Of a stretch of 45,430 nt of DNA, positions 38,590 to 45,430 are shown one piece after another. Location: contig JADKKE010000014.1 in assembly GCA_016720655.1 (NCBI GenBank), positions 1 through 45,430 of the forward strand, read 5' to 3'. Position 1 is the first letter of the stretch. Each line of letters opens with the position of its first letter. The stretch comes from Bacteroidota bacterium. Its GTDB lineage: Bacteria; Bacteroidota; Bacteroidia; AKYH767-A; 2013-40CM-41-45. The notes under the pieces are model-generated. The model ran no database searches and was not told the origin of the DNA. It saw only the letters and a program-made list of their open reading frames with translations. The position numbers and the translations under genes are program-made.

Positions 38590-41500
38590 TTAAAGGGAAA
38601 AATATGGTCTTTGGGAAAAGAGAAATAATTGGGAATTATTTTCGATCAAACCATAGTCACTTGATTCAACCAAATTATCTCCGGTGAGATCATCCACCTG
38701 ATAGCCGAAAAGGAAAAGCTGAGATTTATTTTCTACGTCACCAAAATCCGTCGATTCGATGACTCCATCCTGATTGATATCACCGCTAAAGAGGCAGTAC
38801 TTTCCACCGTTAAGTACCATGTTATTGCCATAAGATTTCGCAATTCCGGTTGTAAAATCGTAAGTATATGTCGGACCATTGAGGAGTTGTGGTGCTGCAC
38901 TCCAGGTCTCGAGAGAATTGCGATGCTTGATTACAAAATAACAAGCGGTGTTGTACAATGTACCCGGACAATTAAATGTAATACTTCCGTTCGTCTTTAG
39001 AATAGTCTTGATACTGTATTTCAAAGTATAAGGCGAATTCGCTTCACGCATTTCTATAGTCACAGAATCACAATTGAGCGGTTGTCCGCCCGGATTGACC
39101 ACGGCATTCATCATTCCTCCGCCAAGATGGAATCCTTCGATGATTGCTTTGAGATTCATCGTGAGCGTAGAATAAGTACCTACGAGATTGATATTATCGA
39201 TGTAAAGTTTGTTTCCAAAATTCGCGACATTCTGAAATTCTACAATCACACTGCTTTGGCCGATATACGAATTCAAATTAATCGTTTCTGTTCTCCATTG
39301 CGCAGCCGTTGGAACAAAATTATTTGAACCGCTTCCGGCAGTCGATAAAGTTGTTCCACCTTTGAAATACACACGGGTAAATGTATTTCCGCAATCTGTG
39401 GAAACAAGCACAGCAAGAGAATCAGAATAGCCGGTGAATACCTGGTAAGCAACATCAAAAGTAAGGTTCACTGTGCTGTATCCTGTCAGATCCAAACGCC
39501 TGACTTGCAATTCGTCTTTTTGTCCGGGAATATTCCAGGTGTAATTATCGAACATCATCGAATACGTTGATCCACCAAAACCTCCAGCAGTACTTACTTT
39601 TGTCCACAGATATCCTGCTGTTCCGTTGTCAACATTTTTCCATCCGGAAGGAGGATTGCTGCTTCCTTCAAAACCTTCAGCGACAGGCAAGGCTCCACCA
39701 TATGTTGTGATGTATGTGCTTTTTGTAAGCGGACTCGTGTTCACTCCATTCGTTACAGATAGAGAAACATTGTAAGTTCCCGGAACTGCATAGGTCACAA
39801 GCGGTTGTGCTGCAGTTGAAGAACTTGGTGTTCCCCCGGTAAAGGTCCATGTTCTGCTTGTTACACCACCGGTCGACATATCACTGAACTGAACAGGAAT
39901 TCCTACGCATGGATTCGTATCCAATGCTGCAAAATTCGCAGTGAGTGTGCGTAAGGATGTGATCGGAGTTTCCCACATGCCACGACCATAGGTTGAAAAC
40001 GTAAAGATGTATTCGTCGTGTTGTCGTTGAATATAGACATGTCCACTACGGTTGTTCGGGAAGGAAGATTTGTGTTGAACAAGTCCAGGTTAGTGCAGTT
40101 CCAACTTTGTAGTAAACAGTATTATCACTCGCGATCATTACCAATTCGTTCGTAGCATACTCATCGGTGAGGATCTTGGTATGATTCACCGGAGGTAAAT
40201 TTGAAGTAATATTAACCCAGGTAGCACCATTGTCTGTCGAGCAATAGACTTTTGTATTGCAGGTAACATACACAGTGTTCGGAAAATTCTTTACAGAAGT
40301 AATACTTGCTGCATTATTCGTTGGATTCGGTAGTGTATACGAAACAAATGTTGGCGTTGCTGCCAATGCATTGGTCGAAACATAAATCATATTGTCGCTC
40401 GTCACGATATACAATCGATTGGCATCATTCACGGATGAATGAATGTCCATGATTTTCTTTCCAAGGTTTGCAATCTGCGTCCATGTCGGTGTTGTCGCAG
40501 TGAGATTCGTCGTCCGGCAAATAAGTGTACCGCGACAAATGCAAGATCGGCACTGCTTCTGTTGAATGCGATTCCCTGCAATACGGTGATTGCTGCCGGA
40601 AGTCCGTAGGTTGCTTCGGATCCCGTTACCAATCTTCGTTTGTTCCGGTTGTAATAATATACCATGGCACTGTTGGTGCGGTAATCGAAGGCACATTGTG
40701 ATCCCCAATCACCTCCCCTGTTGGTGAACCAACCCAGAGTATTTGCATACAATTCTCCGTTGTCCTGGGTTCCGATACTGAACATATCCCTGCGTGTCGG
40801 ACTGCAATTCCCATGATAAATTTCGTACCCGTAGATTCCATCACTCTTCGGTACCCAGTTATTTCCTCCATCGGTACTCAGCCATACTCCTCCATCGTTC
40901 ATGTTCCAGACTTGCGAAGAATTGTAGGGACTGATGGAAATCTGGTGCATATCGGTATGTACCTTTTCATACCAATTGGTGAGCTGAGTCCAGGTAGCGC
41001 CGCTATTCGTCGACTTCCAGACATTGTGCGCGACGAGATAAAGAATGTTCGCATTTGTTCTGTCGGCACCGATTCCGAAATTGTAATCGCCCTGCGTAGA
41101 AGATGTGCTCATATTGGATAATACGTGAGATAATCCGGAATCACATCTTTCATCACCGTGAAATTTGTTCCCCCATCCGTCGATTTGAAAATCGTTCCGC
41201 CTTTCACCACCATTGCGAAATAAACGACATTGCTATCCGCCGGTGTTACAGCAATCCGACAACCCGCACCGGAAGTGAATCCTGCGGGAATATAAATACC
41301 GGAAGTGATCTGCGTCCATGTTTCGCCAAAATCAGTTGAGCGATACAAATCTGATCCTGTTGTCGCGGCAAAAAGTACCCGAGAACTTGCATTCTCTTTC
41401 TTTTTCAGATCATCAAATTGAATCGATGTGGAAGACTTGGCAGTCCAGGACGTTCCGCCGTTGTATGTTTTGTAAATCCCGGCATTCGTAATGGCCACAA

Positions 41501-41957
41501 TGATGTTATGATCCAGAGGATCCATGATCATGTCGACAACCAGATTTATTTTCAAACCTGTTTGTGAGAACGTCACTCCACCATCCGTAGATTTCCATAC
41601 TCCTGTGCCGTTATAATAATAATCATGATCTCCTGTACCGAGATAAAGGATCTGATCGTTGGTATAATCAATACACACCGAAGCCAGTCTCGAGTATGGC
41701 ATGAAATCCGTTCCCGGAGTAACTGCCCAATTCGCTCCCGCATCCTGACTGATAAACAATCCACCTCTTGCACTCACCGCATACATTTTATTCGGATTCG
41801 TCGGATGCCATTTCATCTGACTCACCCTGCTAATCCCGTGGATTTGTCCACTTGCGTTGGTGGGAAATTTTGCAGGCAGTACCGCAGACCAATTTGCTTG
41901 AGCGTTAGCTGAGAGTATTGTACTTGCAATAAGGATGAAAGTGTATAGTATTTTCAC
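38590..41957 (-). CDS. Large secreted protein: BNR/sortilin-like propeller, PKD, choice-of-anchor-like domain, dockerin-like end; frameshifted
   Basis: About 1,120 residues. The signal peptide is MKILYTFILIASTILSANA, started by GTG at 41957. The N-terminal ~650 residues are VPS10/BNR-type propeller repeats (GLFISQDAGANW, GVWKSTDGGVTF, DLYRSTDFGETW, GVWLSTDGGNNW). Next comes a PKD domain (VQFSDMSTGGVTSRTWTFTG), then a jelly-roll region with GFEGSSNPPSGWKN and DNINLVG, then a calcium-loop pair GDINQDGVIESTDFGDVEN and DLTGDNLVESSDYGLIEN like a dockerin. No T9SS sorting domain is visible at the end. The frame breaks near 41110, 40535, 40085 and 40017; each has a simple single-base fix. The protein is probably surface-bound or secreted. 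Its upstream gene on the same strand is the small secreted protein at 42228. Confidence 0.83.
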
Positions 41958-41967
41958 TGTCTGCTGA

Positions 41968-42226
41968 GTGGTTATTAGGTTATTGAGTTATTAAGTTATT
42001 TGTGGTCATTGATTATTGAAAATTTGGTTATTAAGTTATTTGTGGTCATTGATTACTGAAAACTTGGTTATTAAGTTATTGTGTTATTAAGTTATTTGTG
42101 GTCATTGATTAATCAGTTTTTATCGTTGTAATTTGGTTAGTAGTACATGCAGTAAAAAAATCAGTACAGAGACTACGAATAATGAGTACAGGCACAAATA
42201 ACCTAATAACCTAATAACTTAATAAC
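41968..42226. repeat. Octamer-arm element (GGTTATTA family) with internal 40-bp repeats
   Basis: The arms use an 8-base period: GGTTATTA, GGTTATTG, AGTTATTA, AGTTATTT on the left and AATAACCT, AATAACCT, AATAACTT on the right. TGTGGTCATTGATTA recurs at 42001, 42041 and 42097; the steps are 40 and 56 (40 plus two octamers). Arms are complementary over about 30 bases. Confidence 0.88.
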
Positions 42227-42227
42227 T

Positions 42228-42704
42228 CTATTTCTCTTTCGACTGCTGCTTATTCCAAATTTCAGCACGCTCTTCCAAACTGAGAATTCTTCCATCCTCC
42301 TGAACAAACGGAGCCACTTCGCGCTTCCAGTTTTCAAACCGTTTGATCTGAAGAATCATGTAATTTTTTTCTTCCATGGCTTTCAGTTCATCTTTGGAGA
42401 GTCGCTTGCCAATTTTCTTTTCTTTCTTCGCCGCTCTCTCCTGCTCACGTTCATTCTGTGATTCATTCATGAAGCCTTCTTCCTCTTCTTCTCCATTCAA
42501 TGGCTTCACATGATTCTCCCAATACGAATCATAGGCTTTGATCGCTTCATAATAATTTGTCGACGGATTATCGATCATCGATATCCAGACGGGTGTATTC
42601 TTGTATTCGGAAGGAGAAGGCTTAGCTGTTTGTGAGCTTGAACTGTGGGGGCAGACAAACAAGAACAACATACAAACCAAAGACCCCTGCAGTAGGGTTT
42701 TCAT
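42228..42704 (-). CDS. Secreted charged protein, function unknown
   Basis: A 158-residue protein with an N-terminal signal (MKTLLQGSLVCMLFLFVCPHSSSSQ). The mature part starts with a conserved-looking stretch TPVWISMIDNPSTNYYEAIK, then AYDSYWENHVKPLNGEEEEEG, then a highly charged helical region (EREQERAAKKEKKIGKRLSK) and WKREVAPFVQEDGRILSLEE. I do not recognise a named family. The frame opens at 42722, but a perfect promoter -7 box covers 42720-42727, so I start at the ATG at 42704. It lies upstream of the large secreted propeller protein on the same strand, joined by an octamer-arm element, and the two may be co-expressed. Its stop codon abuts that element. Confidence 0.75.
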   Translation of the reverse strand: MKTLLQGSLVCMLFLFVCPHSSSSQTAKPSPSEYKNTPVWISMIDNPSTNYYEAIKAYDSYWENHVKPLNGEEEEEGFMNESQNEREQERAAKKEKKIGKRLSKDELKAMEEKNYMILQIKRFENWKREVAPFVQEDGRILSLEERAEIWNKQQSKEK

Positions 42705-42719
42705 GGAATTGAGTATGGA

Positions 42720-42750
42720 CAAATGTATGAAATTGGCTTGCTATTTCAAA
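42720..42750 (-). promoter_or_regulatory. Full Bacteroidota promoter (TTTG-N19-TACATTTG)
   Basis: On the minus strand TTTG (42750-42747) is 19 bases from TACATTTG (42727-42720), an exact match to the -33/-7 consensus and spacing. It drives the secreted protein gene starting at 42704. Confidence 0.82.
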
Positions 42751-42756
42751 ATGGAT

Positions 42757-42925
42757 CAGTTGGTGCTTGGTGATTGAGTGGTCGCTTGGTGCTTAGTCGT
42801 TGGTTCTTGTGGTGAGTGCTTAGTATTTTCGAATGTTCATTGGGCCCATGAATTTCAAATGATTTGCCACCTCCAAACTAAAGCCAAATCACCAACCTCC
42901 GAACGCCAACCACTAATCACCCTAA
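42757..42925. repeat. Degenerate heptamer-arm element (TTGGTGC family) in a divergent promoter region
   Basis: The left arm has TTGGTGC/TTGGTGA/GTGGTCG-type units (42757-42828). The right arm has CAAATCACCAACC and GCCAACCACTAATCACCC (about 42884-42925). Pairing is imperfect. CACCTTTG at 42961-42968 is one base from a -7 box for the gene at 42985. Confidence 0.65.
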
Positions 42926-42984
42926 CACCCTAGCAAATTGCATTTCCAGATATTTACTTCCACCTTTGCAAAAAACCAGATACC

Positions 42985-43893
42985 ATGTTCAACCGTTTTC
43001 GACTGAATTTATTCCTTGTTGGGGGTTTATTGCTCTCATTTGTAAATGCCCGGGGGCAGGATTCGCTGCAGGTGATGGAAGGCAAAAATATGTGCAGTCT
43101 GGGTTCACAATCTTCATTTTCAATCCAGATTCCGCAGGTGAAGCAAAAGGAGATTATGTCGGGGTGGAGGAAATATGTGAAGCAGGGAACGAAGAAATCG
43201 GCGGAGGAAGATGGTGGAGAAATTATTCTTTCCCAGGCTGTGATTCCGGCGCTGGGGATTGATACGTTCACGGTGTATGCTAAGACTGAAGCGACGGATC
43301 GGGGTGTTTTGTTCACGAGCTTTTATCATTGGAATGATTCATTGTTTATCTCCTCGTCCATCGATGTGAGCAAGACTGAAAAGATTTCCGGTTTCATCCG
43401 GACCTTTGCAATTCAGGAATACAAAAATGCTGTCGAAGATGAATTGAAGACCAATCAAAAAATGCTGAAGACGCTCGAAAGCAATCTGGAAGATCTGATT
43501 TCTGAAAATGACAATAGCGCAAAAAAAATCAATGAATACAAACGCAATATCGAGCAATTAAAATCCGACATCAAAACCACCGACAAAGAACTCGATCTGA
43601 AATCGGAAGAAGTGATTCGTCAGAAGCTCTATGTTGAATCCTACACGGGTACACCCGAAGCGAAAGCAGTTGAAGAAAAAAAGTTCAAAGACCTCAGCAA
43701 ACAGAAGAACAAGTTGATCGACAAGAAAGAAGACATGTACAAAGAAATCGACGACAAAGAAAAAAAGATCAAAGACAAAGAACGCCTCATCGAAAAAAAC
43801 ACCAACGAAATCATCCCCGCGAAGAAGGATCAGATAACGGCGCAGAAAGTGGCAGTGCAGCAGGTGGAAATAAAACTCTCAGTAATTAAGTAA
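42985..43893 (+). CDS. Secreted or periplasmic coiled-coil protein, function unknown
   Basis: 302 residues. The signal peptide is about 1-24 (FLVGGLLLSFVNARG). A short globular domain of about 100 residues (MCSLGSQSSFSIQIPQV, YVKQGTKKSAEEDGGEIILSQ, VLFTSFYHWNDSLFISSSID) is followed by a long coiled coil from about 145 to 300, rich in Lys and Glu (NQKMLKTLESNLEDL; IRQKLYVESYTGTPEAKAVE; KDKERLIEKNTNEI). I do not recognise the family. Its partner is unknown. The next gene downstream, trmD, is separated only by a heptamer-arm element. The frame is intact. Confidence 0.78.
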   Translation: MFNRFRLNLFLVGGLLLSFVNARGQDSLQVMEGKNMCSLGSQSSFSIQIPQVKQKEIMSGWRKYVKQGTKKSAEEDGGEIILSQAVIPALGIDTFTVYAKTEATDRGVLFTSFYHWNDSLFISSSIDVSKTEKISGFIRTFAIQEYKNAVEDELKTNQKMLKTLESNLEDLISENDNSAKKINEYKRNIEQLKSDIKTTDKELDLKSEEVIRQKLYVESYTGTPEAKAVEEKKFKDLSKQKNKLIDKKEDMYKEIDDKEKKIKDKERLIEKNTNEIIPAKKDQITAQKVAVQQVEIKLSVIK

Positions 43894-43898
43894 TGGAA

Positions 43899-44136
43899 GA
43901 ATGATCAAGTTATGAGTTATGAGTGCAAGTTATGAGTTATGAGTTATGAGTTATGAGTTGATGCTCCCAATTTGAAGATGTCAGTTATCAGATATGAGTA
44001 TTAAATCATTGCTGTCATAAATTAGAATTCACTCACAACAGATTCTTGATACGCACTTATAACTCATAACACTCAACTCATAACTCATAACTCATAACTC
44101 GCACTCAATAACTCATAACTCATAACTCATAACCAA
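43899..44136. repeat. Heptamer-arm hairpin element (AGTTATG family) between a coiled-coil gene and trmD
   Basis: The G-arm has six or more AGTTATG heptamers (43902-43960). The core is ~85 bases. The C-arm has many ATAACTC heptamers (44055-44136), in two blocks split by GCACTCA. The C-arm ends 6 bases before the trmD ATG. The arms are near-perfect reverse complements. Confidence 0.92.
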
Positions 44137-44142
44137 ACTCCC

Positions 44143-44832
44143 ATGCGTTTCGATATCCTCTCCGTCGTCCCCGGTCTTCTCGACAGCCCCTTCGCTCATT
44201 CGATAGTGAAGCGTGCGATCCAGAAAAATCTGGCGGAGGTGTTTGTGCACAATATCCGGGACTATGCGACGAACAAACACAAGACGGTGGATGATTCGCC
44301 CTATGGTGGTGGTGCGGGAATGGTGATGATGATAGAACCGGTCGCGGCGTGTATTGAGAAATTGAAAAGTGAAAGAGAGTATGATGAAATAATTTACATG
44401 AGTCCGGATGGTGAATTGCTGGACCAGAAAATTGCGAATCAATTGTCGATGAAGGGGAACATCATTATTCTTTGCGGACATTACAAAGGCATCGACGAAC
44501 GGATTCGTGAGCATCTCATCACGCGTGAAATATCGGTGGGGAATTATGTTTTGTCGGGAGGAGAAATTGCGGCGGCGGTTGTTGTCGATGCCGTCATCCG
44601 TTTGTTGCCAGGAGTTTTGAATGATGAGACCTCTGCCCTTTCCGATTCCTTCCAGGATGATTTGCTGGCACCGCCGGCGTATACAAGACCTGCTGAATTC
44701 AGAGGCTGGAAGGTTCCGGATATCCTTCTTTCCGGAAATACCCCGGAAGTCGACAAATGGAGGCATGAAAAGTCCCTGGAGCGGACCAAACAAAGGCGTC
44801 CGGATCTCCTGAAAGGTGAGGAAAATTCTTAA
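44143..44832 (+). CDS. trmD: tRNA (guanine37-N1)-methyltransferase
   Basis: The 229-residue SPOUT-fold enzyme methylates G37 next to the anticodon and prevents frameshifting. Motifs: MRFDILSVVPGLLDSPF, HNIRDYATNKHKTVDDSPYGGGAGMVMM (read as VDDSPYGGGAGMVMM), the knot region IILCGHYKGIDERIREH and ISVGNYVLSGGEIAAAVV, then LPGVLNDETSALSDSF and PPAYTRPAEFRGWKVP. The usual downstream partner rplS follows, but the common upstream partners rpsP and rimM are absent; their place is taken by the coiled-coil protein gene. The frame is intact. Confidence 0.97.
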   Translation: MRFDILSVVPGLLDSPFAHSIVKRAIQKNLAEVFVHNIRDYATNKHKTVDDSPYGGGAGMVMMIEPVAACIEKLKSEREYDEIIYMSPDGELLDQKIANQLSMKGNIIILCGHYKGIDERIREHLITREISVGNYVLSGGEIAAAVVVDAVIRLLPGVLNDETSALSDSFQDDLLAPPAYTRPAEFRGWKVPDILLSGNTPEVDKWRHEKSLERTKQRRPDLLKGEENS

Positions 44833-44872
44833 AAAAAGGTGTTTTAGCTCTTTTTTGTATTAAATATTTATC

Positions 44873-44880
44873 TATATTTG
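44873..44880 (+). promoter_or_regulatory. -7 promoter element of rplS
   Basis: TATATTTG matches TAnnTTTG. It lies 43 bases before the rplS ATG, leaving a short 5' leader with a GC-rich stretch. Confidence 0.65.
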
Positions 44881-44923
44881 CGCTCCGATTTCGGAACATC
44901 CCGGGTCGAAAATTCTGTGAATC

Positions 44924-45271
44924 ATGGATTTAGTGAAAATTGCCGAACAAAGCTTCGTTGAAAAGCGTGAAACCCCGGGCTTCAAAGCAGGTGATACTGT
45001 CACCGTTTTCTATAAAATTATCGAGGGAAATAAAGAACGTATCCAGCAGTACCAGGGTGTTGTGTTGCAACGCAAAGGTTCCGGTATGACTGAGACTTTC
45101 ACCGTTCGCAAAATCTCCAACGGTGTTGGTGTTGAGCGTATCTTCCCTGTTCAAAGTCCGAAGATCGACAAGATCGTTATCGACAAACGCGGTATCGTTC
45201 GTCGCGCACGTATCTTCTACCTGAGAAACATCAGCGGTAAGAAAGCACGTATCGAAGAAAAAAGATCATAA
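44924..45271 (+). CDS. rplS: Large ribosomal subunit protein bL19
   Basis: This 115-residue protein sits at the 30S-50S interface. Motifs: PGFKAGDTVTVFYKIIEG, QQYQGVVLQRKGSGMTETFTVRKISNGVGVERIFPVQSP (read as FTVRKISNGVGVERIFP), and IDKIVIDKRGIVRRARIFYLRNISGKKARI. These are all canonical. The start at 44924 gives the usual MDLVKIAEQSF. It has its own -7 box and terminator. The frame is intact. Confidence 0.98.
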   Translation: MDLVKIAEQSFVEKRETPGFKAGDTVTVFYKIIEGNKERIQQYQGVVLQRKGSGMTETFTVRKISNGVGVERIFPVQSPKIDKIVIDKRGIVRRARIFYLRNISGKKARIEEKRS

Positions 45272-45291
45272 TTTGTGCTCTTATAAAATTG

Positions 45292-45322
45292 AAACCTCCT
45301 GTGGAAATGGGAGGTTTTTTTT
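45292..45322 (+). terminator. rplS terminator
   Basis: The stem AAACCTCC/GGAGGTTT with an ~10-base loop is followed by a T run. Confidence 0.9.
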
Positions 45323-45338
45323 GTGCTTACGCGAGGGG

Positions 45339-45384
45339 AGTTATGAGTTATGAGTTATGAGTTATGAGTTATGAGTTATGAGTT
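45339..45384. repeat. G-arm of AGTTATG heptamers near the window end
   Basis: Six tandem AGTTATG heptamers follow the rplS terminator. No C-arm is seen before base 45430, so the partner arm is expected beyond the window. Confidence 0.85.
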
Positions 45385-45430
45385 CGGGAGAGCAAATTGT
45401 ACAAACCCTCTCTGCGAACCTGCGGTTTAA

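Noticed and set aside
38440..38628. 62-residue plus-strand open frame
   Set aside because: It overlaps the 3' end of the large secreted protein on the other strand, has no recognisable domain, and has no promoter box or conserved start.

Overview
The window comes from a member of the Bacteroidota whose genus I cannot name. Several independent features agree: -7 promoter boxes of the TAnnTTTG type; a 288-residue primary sigma factor without region 1.1; a type IX secretion (T9SS) C-terminal domain on two large secreted proteins; a TamA-like outer-membrane protein that starts as a lipoprotein (TamL type); and a tmRNA tag peptide GNTDYALAA. The DNA is chromosomal. I see no phage, plasmid, transposase or CRISPR genes.

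Layout. 1-3.2 kb: a membrane metallophosphoesterase (cut by the window start), pdxH and a Bcp-type peroxiredoxin on the minus strand, then yqgE on the plus strand. 3.4-3.8 kb: tmRNA (minus). 3.8-10.8 kb: arrays of a ~155-bp repeat around a beta-propeller-like T9SS protein and next to a CotH-kinase-like T9SS protein. 10.9-15.6 kb: a threonine operon, thrA-thrB-thrC (minus). 15.7-18.5 kb: trpG/pabA, ridA and an M61 peptidase. 18.9-24.7 kb: lpdA, lemA with an HtpX-like protease, mscL and asnB. 24.8-30.1 kb: a DUF4907 lipoprotein, an M2 (ACE-like) peptidase, tRNA-Ala(GGC), tamL and a small secreted protein. 30.3-37.1 kb: housekeeping genes fbaB, accD, rpsO, pnp, rpoD and rpe. 37-45.4 kb: a saccharopine/alanine-dehydrogenase-like enzyme, a ~1,120-residue secreted BNR/PKD protein, two secreted hypothetical proteins, trmD and rplS.

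The most unusual feature is a set of intergenic elements built from tandem heptanucleotides (one set is octanucleotide). Their sequences differ from site to site (AGTTATG, TTAGTGG, GGTATAA, GGGACGG, TGAATGG and others) but they follow one layout: a G-containing, C-poor arm comes first, then a short core, then a C-containing, G-poor arm that is often its reverse complement. In several gene junctions the G-arm abuts the upstream stop codon and the C-arm ends about 10 bases before the downstream start codon, so the element is the whole intergenic region. I treat this as the best candidate for an undescribed system.

A caution on sequence quality: about half of the longer genes, including essential ones (accD, pnp, rpe), carry one or more single-base indels, mostly in homopolymers. 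This looks like uncorrected long-read error rather than gene decay. I therefore give such genes as single CDS entries spanning the frameshifts.
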